The notes below the pieces were generated by a model, which worked only from the letters and a program-made list of their open reading frames with translations, was not told the DNA's origin and ran no database searches. Below, piece by piece: positions 44,900 through 56,579 of a DNA stretch of 64,000 bases (position 1 is the stretch's first letter; each line of letters starts with the position of its first letter). The stretch lies in NCBI GenBank assembly GCA_050084515.1, contig CM114271.1, positions 13,764,001 through 13,828,000 on the forward strand, in the 5' to 3' direction. The stretch is from Blasia pusilla. Taxonomy: Eukaryota; Marchantiophyta; Marchantiopsida; Blasiales. Made by a program: the position numbers and the translations under genes.

Positions 44900-47720
44900 C
44901 TTTTTCTTCTCTATCTAGATGCTCCAACTCTCGAGGTAGAAGATTGCAAAGCTTCCTCTTTAAACAACACAACACATATAGTACCAATATCTAATATACA
45001 TGATGCTCCTGGTCCGTTTAAAGGTTGAAAATGAAGTTGAGGAATACTATATGTCAATGAACTTCTCGTTCTTAATAGTCTATATTTTGAAAGCATAGGA
45101 TTTCCAACAAGTTGACTCACCTACATTGATTTATAAATACTTTCCCCTCATATTTAACACTAGGGTCAACCTAACTAACATTCTCTTTTCCATCACTCTC
45201 GTGCGTAACCCTCGGCGTAAGCTCACTCATAACATGTCTTAACTCATATCCAACTACAACAATATCAACTAGACCATCATCTATAGTATTGTTATCGTTT
45301 GGAAGAACCAAGGGAGGATTTGGTTCATTCCACAAATTTGACCTCATGGATGAGTGAACTAATGGAACAGAATCATTCCAAATGTTTTCCCTTACACTAT
45401 CATGATATCTAGCTTGCTCATTCTCCATAAGAGTTGTTACACAATCAACTTCAGGATGTGGATCAAAATTTGCCATCTCTTGGTAATCACGCAACCAAGC
45501 ATTTTTCTCCACCTCCCAAAGCTTCTCCCACCATATTTGATCCGTCTCCCTACAAGATGAATGTGGACACATCCGAAACATAACACACGTGTTTCTTGCT
45601 TCTTGCAACCCTTTCTTCAAAGCCTCCACAATAACTTCCTCAATCCTAACTAAGGAATAGTCTCCAAAATCTGTACATTCTTCATCACTACTTAAGGGAT
45701 ATATGTAAGTCTTGTCACATATATTTTTGCTTCTAGATTTCCAAATCTCAAACCATTATCGCCAAATTCATAAGTTGCAAGAAAATTTAAACCAACACAG
45801 AATCTAGTAGTGTTATGCAATTCTAGCTCCTTCATGACCACACATGCTACCTATCTTGGAGAAAAACAACAACTCAAAGCAATCTCAACCAACTAAATGC
45901 AGTGGAACAAGGAACGTGGAAAATTTGTCTCTAAAAAGATGGATGAAAATTTAACACAATGACATGGAATTTGTATATCATAGAATGCTTCTAGGCTCAA
46001 CATATTCTTCTTTGTAAATTCTATGCAATTCCTTGCTATAGAATGAGATCCATGCTTTAGCCACAATCTCCAAAGGCGTATGAAGAAAGAAACCTTTCCA
46101 CATAAGCAGATATAGTCTCGTAATCCTAGAGATTGAGAAAAAAATACATCAATATAATATGATAAAAACTCCAAAGAGAATCTAGTGCTAAGTGTATGCT
46201 CTTGAAACTTATCTCTCCTCTCTCCTATATGTCTCAACAAGTTTCGCACTTTCCTACTTGCTATTCTTTGGGGCCTTGCCAAGTTCTAACTATTTCTACA
46301 ATAAAAATTATCAAAGTTGAGCTTATGCTCATCATAAGAGTAATGCTTGAAGACAAGCATTACATGTTCTAATGTACCTATATGATCTCTAAAGCCAAAG
46401 GCATGCTCATCCGATCCAATGGGTTTATTGCCTTCTTACAATTACGTGTAGGATCCTAATCCCCAAGACCAAATGCACATCCAATTTTAAAAATTAACTA
46501 CACCAATTTTCCCAAGATAATCTTCCATCGTCAGTCTATGTCTACACGAGTCTCTGTGACTAGTATGACCAATCATAGGACCAATTGCTACTCTACATTC
46601 TATACTCTTCCATTAATTGCGAATGCTGTCTCACCCAACTAGCTTTAAACCTATTGCAAGTAGGAATACAACAAAATACAAGCTAAGGCAATCTTACATG
46701 CAAAGGATTTACTATCAATACTTGAGCATATATACCACATACATATGTTTTCAAGGTAGATGCAATCTTGTTATACCCTTTGTCTCCATTACCAACATAC
46801 ACTGCTAGTCCAAAAGAGAATGTATCGTTTTCTTCCTCCTTGCAAAATCCAATAAGAAAATCTTGCTTAGCTTCTTCCACCATGAAAACTCATTCATCAT
46901 ATGTACACTCATAGACATGTAGAAATAAACAACATAACCATTCCATGAATGCATCTTGAAATGAATATGAATGCATCTTCCAAATAGCAATAATCCCCAA
47001 CTTGGCTCTAGGTTTGATTCTTGTTTTATCTTCTACCAAAACCATAAGCATATTCCCTTCAATCCCAAGTTTAGCCTTGACAGTAGTATATATCCCAACT
47101 ATCTTTGAGAAGATTTCAAGCCTCATACCTGCACGAAAAGCCACCAACTCCGCTCTCTCTAGCTTGAGTCAATGTCCTCAAGCTTGGACCACATAGGTTT
47201 ATAGCCATTAAATATACCATTGGCATACTTCCATACTACAACAATAGTTAAGTAATGGCTTTTTTTCCCCTTTTAAACCAAAAACCCATCTCTTTATGGT
47301 TCAAGTTCTTCCCCACATCAGTCAAGAAATCCCACAATGTTGATTTACCTCCAAAGGCATCTCTCTTCCAATATGTAACAATGTTTTGACAAAAAGCAAG
47401 GATCTATTTGTCATCTCATACAACATGACATTCAAGTTTATGTTTCTCATGTTTAAGGCACACAATTTCTTACTTAGACAAAATACATCCCACCTTTCCT
47501 CCCTACGAGCTTTAAGTGTTGCTCTAATAGCATCTCTTAAATGTAGGAAGTTCAAATACTCCCACTATATCTTAGATAGAGTATCTCTACAACCACGTTT
47601 GTATATTGATTTCACACTTCTACCCACTTTCTTCCTAAAATCATTCAATTTAGGGATTTGTTCATGCGTCTCCTCCTCCAAGATCATGAGCCCATTGTAA
47701 AGCCATAGTCGAGTGTCTTT
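44900..47720 (-). pseudogene. Decayed large gene of unknown function, probably repeat-derived
   Basis: Minus-strand frames in order encode NFLHLRDAIRATLKARREERWDV (47555), ELVAFRAGMRLEIFSKIVGIYT then AKLGIEGNMLMVLVEDKTRIKPR (about 47145-47000), FGLAVYVGNGDKGYNKIAS (about 46800), a segment with CGKVSFFIRLWRLWLKHGSH (about 46100), WWEKLWEVEKNAW (about 45530) and a tail QLVGNPMLSKYRLLRTRSSL (about 45115). The pieces are collinear and separated by stops and shifts, which suggests one former protein of roughly 900 residues. The order and style recall a multicopy uncharacterised plant protein family, possibly transposon-encoded. I cannot name a domain or assign a function. Confidence 0.4.
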
Positions 47721-48779
47721 GAAGAACCACTCAGTTCCCTAACACAATAGCATCTGCTTTTGACTCACAACATGATTCATCTCCCATAGAAATACAAAAT
47801 TTCCATAAAAGTATTAGTAAGATCGAGCGGTGAAAGAAAAAAAACAGTATCAAACGACAATGTGCACAAGAAGAGATGTCGACAACTCAAAGTACCTATC
47901 AACGCCAAGTAGCAAAGTGTAGCAATAATTGATCTTCTTGCATAAGTGTAGAGGTGCATGCAATGCAATATTGGTATGGGATTCTAGATTGAGAGCTATG
48001 GAGGAGAGTTTGGGATGCAATGTTATTTCACACAAAAAAGGCCATATTGAATGTGATCTTTGAGTTCTCTAATAAGATTGACCTTAACATGAGTGATTAA
48101 GAGGCATTTTGTAATCATGGGATTCCCATGAGATTCAAAGGATCCACATGTGTTAATAGCCCTATAGGTGCCCAAACGTGCAATGATATGATAAGAGTGG
48201 GTCGGTATGCTCAGAAAGTAGAGCGGGTATCGTGAGCCCATGAGGCAATAGCCCGTAGAGACATGTGTTTTTTAATAGGGACCAAGTTTGGTTTGATGGA
48301 CGTGTGGTGGATCCCATAGGTAGAGGGATTGCACACAATATGGTGGGGTGCAAAGAGCGCGTTACATGGCTCATGAACCACCTTGCATGGCACCACCATA
48401 GTTGTAGAGTGATCATTATCACTAATATAGTCACAATCAATGATAATAGATGTTTCAAGCTTTGCCAAGAGACAAGTCTGAAGGCAACCTGAGGGCTTGG
48501 GGGTGGTCAAGTTGGTGGAGGTCAAAGAGTGTATGGTTGGGGTGGTACGTAAAGCTCCATTACGTATCATAGGGGATGGAGAACGGGCACTTGAGGCAAA
48601 GCTCCTTCACTACATCAATCGATTGGATTAAAGGACTACTGCCATGATTATGACATATTCAAGGATGGGTATGTACTTCATCTTCAGCCTCTATGTACCA
48701 TATCATGATATTAAGGAGAACTTCTCTAGTATGGAATTCATGTGTAATGTGTCACGTTATTTAGGATACGTCAGTAAGA
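47721..48779. other. No recognised feature
   Basis: Short frames occur on both strands. One 75-codon plus-strand frame at 48265-48492 (VWFDGRVVDPIGRGIAHNMV) has no motif I know. I see no repeats shared with the rest of the window here. Confidence 0.45.
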
Positions 48780-49110
48780 TCTAGCGGAGCGCCTTTGGAG
48801 ATACTAGAGGACAACCTCAAAAGGTTGAGGATGACCTTCTAAGGCCACGAGTAACCTGAGAGAGCAGGTTTCCCCTTCATTTCGGCTAATTTGGAGCCAT
48901 ACATAGAAACTTACTATTTTGGATAAGTTTCTATTTAGAGCATAGTTGACTTTCTACTTTGGAAAGTGGCCCTTAACCCAGGTCAACAGGTCAAGAGCCA
49001 AGGAGATAACTTGCGGGCATAGGTTATCGAGGAGAGAGTTTGGGAGAGGGAAGGGGATATACCTCCAAGAGAGAGAGCTTGAGAGCTCATTCTCTCTTTG
49101 TTGAACCTCG
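48780..49110 (+). repeat. LTR core related to that of copy E; possible 5' LTR of copy C
   Basis: The text TACTAGAGGACAACCTCAAA ... TTGAGGATGACCTTCTAAGG and GAGAGAGTTTGGGAGAGGGA matches the core of the copy E LTR on the opposite strand (16780-16530). It is in the same orientation as copy C, about 0.9 kb upstream of its methyltransferase, so it may be the remains of its 5' LTR. Confidence 0.5.
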
Positions 49111-49979
49111 TGGCATGAGGCGGCGGACCTTTGGTCTTCCTTGCCTTATATGTGTAATCCAAGCCTCTCATTAGGAGAGTGGGTTTGGTTTGACATGAGA
49201 GAGAGTGCACACCATGAAGAGCGTGGTGTGAGATATTGATGTGAGATTTCATTGATTTACAAAGAGAGAATTGAGTGGGTGAGAGAGTTTCAATGGGAGA
49301 GCTCACTGGTCACTCGCAATTGTTGCAGGTTGGGGACCGTGTTTCCCTTTCAACGGCTCATGAGAGTGCTCACCGGAGCAAGAGCTGCTTGATTTTGCTG
49401 TTTCTTTACCGATTTTTCATGAAGAAGAGTGGCGCGCGGAAGCGCTGCCCAAATTTTTGTAGAGATTGAGTATAGGGGCGGATTGCCCCATTTCGGTGCT
49501 CTTGGGAGCACCATACATCTCTTTTATTTTATAGGTTTGAAACTTCCGTTGGGAGAAATCAACGCGAAAGCGTTGCCAAATTTATTGTAGGATAGTAGAT
49601 TGAAGGGCTTTACAACAGTCCCTGTCAGTTTTTATTGGAAAATTGGATTGAAAAACAAATTTGACATTGTCGTAGATCATGAAGCTATGCACTTTGTGCA
49701 ATAGACGGTACACAATTTGGAGCTACGAGCAAAAAGTTATGACCAAGTTTGCAAATTATCAATTTTAGAATAAAAATTATCAAACCCTAAACCAGCCGCC
49801 ACCGTTTAGGGTTTGACGGCCGCTTGACGATAATCGAGTATCATACCGTGACACCGGAAGCCGCACTGCACTGTCTCGATCGCGGAGCCACTCCATCAGT
49901 GGGGAGCAGATTGTGTTTTGTTGACTGAGGAGGGTATGCCGCCGAGTGCCGCACCCCATTCGTGAGTGACGTATCATTT
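49111..49979. other. No recognised gene; possible leader of copy C
   Basis: The sequence between the LTR core and the methyltransferase of copy C lacks gag and protease signals. Part of it (GGAGAAATCAACGCGAAAGC) is unlike other regions of the window. I see no open frame longer than 90 codons that makes sense. Confidence 0.4.
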
Positions 49980-50009
49980 GTAGCCGTCGTAGGACTTGAA
50001 GCAGGTAGG

Positions 50010-50730
50010 GAACATAGATTTGGTCATTGCAGGTTGGCCATGTTAAGGCCACTCAAGTGTTGGATGAGGTAACGGGTTACCTGACTCTCGGTCCAGGTTG
50101 TTGTGGGAGATGATGCAAATCTCGCGACACTTGCAGGAGCATCACTTTTGTTCTCCAACATACATTCTGGAGAATGTGCCAATTTTGGGCGATTCGAGGT
50201 CTTGCATGGTGACGAGTGCACATCAGGTGCGCGTATGGATCGGCCCAACAGTGTTGTTGGATGCAATAAGTGTAGGTTCATGAGCACATTTTCTACGTCT
50301 TTGGTGGACCAACTTGGTGCTACATGAGGTTTTTTGGAAGGCGTATGCGAGAGTGGAGCGCCCATCCCATTTTTTGGTGGATTTTATTCACGATCTAGGT
50401 CGTCAATCACAGGTAGTGAGGCATGCTGATTGATCTTTGTTGACTGTGGTCAATAGGATTGGAATGCCACGAGCAGCCTTTTCCACATTTGTGAGTTTTC
50501 TCACTTCCTATGCATTCAAGGAGGTCGAACGTGGCTTGGTTTGGGATGACCAGATATAGCGGTTGGTAGAGCCCAATGCCGATGAGCAAGAGCGAGCAAT
50601 GGGATTCCCCATAGGAGTGACGGCAGTACCGTCACTATTAGAGGCATCACGACGTCATGTCTTTGGTCAAGCGATGGACCTGAATTTCTTGACATGGATT
50701 TTCAGCTTAGCAATAGCCGAGAGATGATAG
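50010..50730 (+). pseudogene. DNMT3-like methyltransferase remnant of copy C
   Basis: Motif IV reads LVIAGWPC followed by a stop and GHSSVG (50022-50064). The stop is TAA where copy A has CAA. Motif VI is YILENVPILGDS (about 50160), VIII is LRLWWTNLV (about 50293), IX is EPNADEQERAMGFP (about 50571-50612) and X is RRHVFGQAMDLNFLTWIF (about 50650-50703). The catalytic Cys and the Glu of ENV are preserved despite many substitutions elsewhere. Motif I and the N-terminal part are missing. This copy shows that subfamily 2 also had the methyltransferase. Confidence 0.75.
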
Positions 50731-50879
50731 CCACAACATCGAGCATGGTTTTGGGTACTTCACGTGGAGGAGATCGGATTTTGCAGTTGGGTGTAGGGGA
50801 TCAGTCCCGCTCTGTTGTTCGAGACAGGGTTGCACCATAACAACCACCAACACCGGCGCCGGAGAGTCCTACCGTAGTC

Positions 50880-52330
50880 ACGATGGAGACTTGGGAGCCA
50901 GATATGGGCCCTAAGTTGATAGGAGGAGAGCGGCGCCGGATACATCAGTTACTTAGGAGTTATAGGAGCCATTTTGCATTTAGTATGCATGATTTGGATA
51001 CGGGTCCACGGATCCGCATTGAGTTGTCGAGCGACACGCCGATCTTCCGACAACTCTACAAGTACAGTCACATGGAGAGGGATCTAATTTAGAGTAAGAG
51101 CCATGATTTGGTTGGAGCAGGACGAGTGGAGATGTCGCATGGAGAGTATGCATCTACCACTGCCATGTCCGCCAAGAAGGATATGCATGGAAATTGGACA
51201 GATAGGCGGATGTGTGGAGATTGCCGACCTATCAATCAGTAGACGAAGTCCGATAGGTATGCCATACCCACCCCTAAGGAGATCTTTGATGCTATTGGGC
51301 ATGCAAAGGTCTTTAGTCCGCTAGATCTTCGAGTTGGATACCATCAGTTGCCTATCAAATTGGAAGTGAGGCAGAAGACGATATTTTGGGGCATCGATCC
51401 TTACGGGAAGGATTATTTGTATCACTCGCGGTTCTTACCATTTGGGTTAAAGAATGCCCCGGCTGAGTTTCAAAGGGTCATGGATAGAATCTTGGTAGGT
51501 CTATATTTTGCTAGGTGTTAGATTGATGACATCGTAGTCTTTAGCGCCACGGTTGAGGAGCATGAGCGACATCTAGAGGAGGTATTTTGACGATTGCGGT
51601 TACATGGGCTGAAGTTACATCTAGAAAAGTGCAAGTTCTTCTACGACCAGATTGAGTACCTAGGTCATACCATATATCCAAGTGGCCTTGGTGTGTAGTA
51701 GATGAAGGTGGAGGCTATTTCACGCACTCCACGCCCTACAGATGTGAGTCGAGTTCGTGCATCCATCGGATTGGAAAACTTTTATCGACGGTATGTCAAG
51801 GGTTTCAAATTGATTCCAAAGTCATTGACCTTGCTGACCAATGTGGATCAGAAGTGGTATTGGGGGGGATGATCAAGAGAGAGCACTTCAACTGCTCAAG
51901 GACAGATTGACATTTGCGCTCGTACTGAGGAGACCGATCAGGGGGCATCCTTTCCAGTTGCATACCGATTGGAGCATGTTGGGGCTTGGAGCCGTGCTCA
52001 CCCAGCATGACGATGATGGTAGAGAGTTTGTGGTGGCTTACGCTAGTCACTCAAACAACGCAACACAGGAAAAGTATAGGTCGTATGAGGATGAGTGCTT
52101 GGCTGTAGTGTGGGTTGTTGCACATTTTAGGTATTATCTATTTGGCAACCCTTTTACCATTATTACTAATCACCGGCCACTTAAATGGTTGATGGAGTCC
52201 GACAAGCTTACATGAAAGCTTGCAAGGTGGGCTCTATTGTTGCAGGAGTGTGATTTCTAAGTTGTGCATAGACCTAGGACGCTCAACTGGGATGCAAATG
52301 GTTTGAGCTGTAACTCATGACCAAGTTAGC
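50880..52330 (+). pseudogene. RT and RNase H of copy C
   Basis: The frame starts METWEPDMGPKLIGGERRR, has LDLRVGYHQLPIK and FLPFGLKNAPAEFQRVMDRI, and the catalytic site reads IDDIVVF preceded by a stop in place of Tyr (about 51519-51543). RNase H shows FQLHTDWSMLGLGAVLTQHD (about 51952) and TNHRPLKWLMESDKLT (about 52166-52213). Several stops and at least one insertion (a run of G at about 51863) inactivate it. Confidence 0.85.
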
Positions 52331-52374
52331 GGGATGCGACCCGATCTCGTTGGCATGGAAAGAGTGGTGAGAAG

Positions 52375-52627
52375 TTGGTGCTAGGATGGCACGCGTCAGC
52401 CTTTTTGGGCTTGTTGGCTATGGAGAGCCAGATTTTTGAGACTTCAATGGCGAGGTCTGATTTAGAGTCCTTAGATCCAGAGGCTCATGAGAAGATGACA
52501 AGTGCGCGAGACATTCACGAAGATGGAGTAGTCTTGGAGTACCTGCATATTGGTCGCGTTGCGAGCACAGTGGGTGCTAGAGAGCAGGATCAGATCCTAC
52601 AGCAAGCTAGACGGTTCCAGTGGGAGG
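52375..52627 (+). pseudogene. Integrase N-terminal fragment of copy C
   Basis: The frame LGWHASAFLGLLAMESQIF ... SARDIHEDGVVLEYLHI ... QILQQARRFQWE corresponds to 8213-8465 of copy A, the linker before the integrase zinc-binding region. It ends at the copy B LTR at 52628. Confidence 0.7.
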
Positions 52628-53204
52628 TGTCGTGCGAATCCACATTGTCATACAACATACATCGCTGACATACCATACTCACATACATACATAACATAGA
52701 CGAGAGCATCCACAAACACAAGTGTACCACGACTGAAATCCATGGAAGACCTTATGTCATAAACACATATAGAATCACATACAATCGAGCCAAATCCACT
52801 CCACGATGAGAGAATCAAGGTCTAAGCTTGCGGGAACTACCATAGCCAAGAGCTCTACTCACTACCAAGGCTAACTCCCAACGCAACATGCTCAACTCAA
52901 AGAACTAACAGTTCTTTGAGTGCACTCCACACTATATCCTCCAACCTAAGAGCGGGCCCTACTGGAAAAGTCACCCTCAACTGAGTAACCCCCAACCCTA
53001 TGTATGAAACCGCATCTCTACCTAGACACTACGACCCTACATAAGGTATGGCCTCTACTAGCACACTATACTCTACGACATAATCCATATGGTCATGACA
53101 ACTGTCGTGCGAATCCACATCATACAACATACATCGCTGACATACCATACTCACATACATACATAACATAGACGAGAGCATCCACAAACACAAGTGTACC
53201 ACAA
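52628..53204 (-). repeat. 3' LTR of copy B plus duplicated LTR end
   Basis: The LTR runs from 53100 (TGTCATGACC) to 52628 (GCACGACA), 473 bp. Immediately 5' to it on the minus strand are GT and a ~102-bp unit (53204-53103, TTGTGGTACACTTGTG ... GCACGACA) that repeats the LTR end (52740-52628). The PPT is at 53215-53205. The layout is identical to copy A. Confidence 0.8.
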
Positions 53205-53378
53205 CTCGCCCCCCTAATTGGTGGTTAGGTCCCTCTAACTCCCATGTAGCCCTATAGATCTACTACATGCTATACACTTTCGTAGGTCCACGAATCAGAA
53301 GGCTGTGTGCTAGGTTGCCCAATCGCTAGTCGCACATCTGTAATCCATATCATGCAAAGATCAAGTCATCTACCTCTT

Positions 53379-54989
53379 CTACGTACATCGAGGACAAACC
53401 CACCTTCTAGTAGGAACAAAATCCATACGTGGAGTCAAACACATCATGTGCCAACCCCTAGAACATCGATCACACACCAACATACGGGCTACGTTACCAG
53501 CACACCCACACAACATACACCTCAAGCTAGCACGTATCATGGCTAAGCTTGGGTCAACAGTACCATCCACATTTGGAAGATGACATGACGCACAATTACG
53601 CACATGGTCCTTCCAAACAACTCCATCACGACCCTCCAACATGAGAACTCCAGAAGCTAACACCTCGCGCACTCGTAAAATAGTGAGGCCTGTTGTCACA
53701 TCCAACGTTGTCAGTGCAATCTGCTGCAAATAGACATAGTCCCCCACATGGAACCTACAAATCGATGGTCGATAACCTCCAACCCGAATGGTTGCATATC
53801 CCAACGTATCCCCGTGTTCAGCAATGGCAAGATTCTCAAAGGTTGTTGGCATAACTCTTCGAAAGAGCTCTGCCCATTGAGAACACACTCTCATCAACAT
53901 CTCTGGGTCGTCAAGGTTCACCACCTCACTAGACTCCTAACGAATTGCTGCTGGCAAGTCTGGATCTTGGCCGTATAACAGAAAATAAGGTGAGAAGGAA
54001 GCCAAGGATGCTTGGCAACTGAACCTATACCCCATGGCTAACCATGGCAACTCAATATCCTAGTCTCCAAGATGCCCCTTCTATAGGCCATACTTGCGCA
54101 ATGCCCTCTTCACCATCTGAACCACACGTTGAGCCAAACCATCCGCCTCTGGATGATCTCGAGACGTGGTCCGATGATCAATCAACGTCTTGTCACACAA
54201 GACCTGAAACTCACCCTGAAACTCTGTACCCTGGTCGGTCAGCACTTCACCTTGTGCACCAAAATGACTAAGCACTCTAGCAAGAAATGCATACGCCGTT
54301 CCCTCACTTGCCTTTCCAGGTAATGCCACCAACTCAATCCACTTGGAGAAGTTCTCCCCCATCACCAACACATATCGATAATGTCGTACAGTCAACGGTA
54401 ACGGTCCCGCAAAGTCCACACTCCAATGGTAACCCAACTCCATAATAGGCAAGGGGTGTAACTGTGGTGTAGGGGCATTGAATGATGCCCTCACCCGGTC
54501 ACAAACCATACAACGTGACACCAACTGCTACAACCTGAGTAAGCATGCCACGCCACCAATATTGACCAAGGAGTAAGCTGTACATACGTTTTACCCAAAA
54601 ATGTCCCAACTCCTCATGGGCATGTCGCACAATGCGCTCTCTCTGAGCCAAATGCGACACCTCTGAGCCAAATGCGACACTACTCATACTCTACTATCCT
54701 CCCACACACGGAGAATATGTGTTCCCTCCAATCGATACCTCTTAGCACATTGAAGAACACGATCTCGCTCCTTGGCACTCACTATGTCTGGCACCCTACT
54801 GGTCCGTAGGAACTCCAACACCAACGCATCATCATGAATATCACGCAAATCCGTACCACCATCTCCAACCTTCGAATCTGAAGGCTGGCCATCTACCCTC
54901 TGACTAGAGTAAGATGTCATGTGGTCCTCCATACTAGAGTCCACCCCTAACCAACATAAAAAGGCAAATGCATGCCAACCTGACACCAT
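53379..54989 (-). pseudogene. Integrase with intact C-terminal PHD finger, copy B
   Basis: The zinc-binding region (RHAHEELGHFWVKRMY, about 54630-54580; SRCMVCDRV at 54522-54496) precedes a DDE core with VDFAGP, TDQGTEFQG and HPEADGLAQRV (54420-54110). The last open frame (53924-53379, 181 codons) carries the integrase C-terminal domain, then a PHD finger at residues 136-180: C-X2-C, 11 residues, C-X2-C, 4 residues, H-X2-C, 14 residues, C-X2-C, with Trp two residues before the last pair. All eight ligands are present and the frame stops one residue later, so the finger is the true C terminus. Chromoviruses carry a chromodomain at this place; here a PHD finger stands instead. Short frameshifts upstream break the protein. 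Confidence 0.9.
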
Positions 54990-54992
54990 CTC

Positions 54993-56579
54993 CTAATCAA
55001 CCTTGTCATGCCATCTAGTCCCAGTTGCATCCTCTTGGCTACTACATGGGTTCCTACTGAACCCATCAGCATCAAGGTTGGCAACTCCATGTCTATGTAC
55101 CACCTGGAAGTCATACTCCTGTAAGATAAGAGCCCACCGTGCAAGCTTCCCTGTAAGCTTGTCAGACTCCATCAACCACTTGAGCGGTTGATGATCACTA
55201 ACAAGGATAAACTGTGTGCCAAACAAGTAACACCTAAAGTGTGCCACAACCCACACTACTGCCAAGCACTCTCCCTCATATGAACTATAGCGCGACTCCG
55301 CTGCATTATTCAAACGACTTGCATAGGCCTCCACGAACTCCATGTGCTCATCATCATGTTGTGTCAACACCGCTCCAAGTCCCAACCTACTCCAATCAGT
55401 GTGTAACTGAAATGGGCGCCCTCTGATAGGTCTCCTCAAGATAGGCGTCATCACCAACTGGGCCTTGAGCTCCACAAAAGCTATCTCCTGATCATCTCCC
55501 CAGTGCCACTCCTGGTCTGATTTCAACAATTGGTTCAAAGGCTTTGCCATAGCACTAAATCCCTTCACATACCTCCGATAGTAGTTCGCCAATCCCATGA
55601 ATGCCCAAACTCTACTCACATCTACCGGACGAGGAATAAGTGCAGTAGCCTCCACCTTTGCTTGCTGAACTCCCAAACCATCTGGATAGATCACATTACC
55701 CAAGTACTCAACATCCTCATGGAAGACCTTACACTTTCCTGGATGTATACATAGACCATGAGCTTTCAACCGCTCAAACAATATCTGTAAATGTATCTGA
55801 TGCTCCTCCACCGTGTTTCTGAACACCAAGATATCATCAATGTAACATCGAACAAAATCCAACCTTGTTAGGATCCTGTCCATCACTCTCTAAAACTCGG
55901 AAGGTGCATTCTTCAACCCAAAGGGTAAGAATTTCCACTAGAACAAACAATCCTTGCCATGAGAGTTGACACCCCAAAATGTTGTCTTACCCTTGTCACT
56001 CTCTCGAATTGGCAACTGATGGTATCTTGCCCGAAGATCCAAAGTACTGAAAATCTTTGCCTCTCCCACCACATCAAAGATCTCCTCAGGTGTAGGCATG
56101 GCATACCTATCAGCCTTGGTGTGCCGATCGATAGGATGGTAATCTCCACACATCCGCCTATTCGTGTAGTTGCCATGCACATCCTTTTTAGCATGCATGA
56201 CAGTGGCTGATGCATACTCTCCATGCGACAACTCCACTAATCTAGCTTCCAAAATGTCCAACGTCCTTCTCTGAATTAGGTCCCTCTCCATAGTACTATA
56301 TCGGTAGGGACGATGAAAGATTGGCATATCACTAGCCAAATCAATCCGTATACCGGGTCCAACCAAAGCACCCAACTCCTTCATGCTAAAGGAAAAACAA
56401 CTCCTATAAGTACGTAGAAACTGTGTCAAGCGTCGTTTCTCACCTCCCGTAAGCTTGGGCCCAAGTAATGGCTCCCAAGTCTCCTCCACTGGCACACTAG
56501 AGGAAGAGGACGACGCCATTGGCTTCTTCGCAACCCCCTTACAAGATGGTATCACAAGGGGTGGAAGACCCAGAGACAT
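54993..56579 (-). pseudogene. Reverse transcriptase and RNase H of copy B
   Basis: Two blocks in one frame, 56579-55938 and 55886-54993, cover the linker VPVEETWEPLLGPKLTGGEK, RT with STLDLRARYHQLPI and CYIDDILVF (about 55853-55827), and RNase H with LHTDWSRLGLGAVLTQ, YSSYEGECLAVVW and SDHQPLKWLMESDKLTGKLA. Only two stops near 55935-55890 interrupt about 530 codons. The catalytic Asp pair of RT is intact. Upstream the frame continues from methyltransferase motif X through VAKKPMASSSSS without a boundary. Confidence 0.9.

Larger units (their letters stand above)
49980..52627 (+). mobile_element. Copy C: methyltransferase-bearing Gypsy element, subfamily 2
   Basis: Methyltransferase (about 50010-50730), RT and RNase H (50880-52330) and the start of integrase (52375-52627) follow one another as in copy A. 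RT phrases (YDQIEYLGHTIYPS, GLENFYRRYVKGF) place it with copies E and F. Gag and protease are missing. Integrase breaks off within QARRFQWE, exactly at the outer end of the copy B LTR, and does not resume beyond copy B. Copy C was therefore truncated by, or together with, the arrival of copy B. Confidence 0.75.

Noticed and set aside
53307-53546. Thr/Pro-rich plus-strand frame opposite the PHD finger of copy B
   Set aside because: It is antisense to the PHD coding sequence, with the same shadow opposite the copy A finger.
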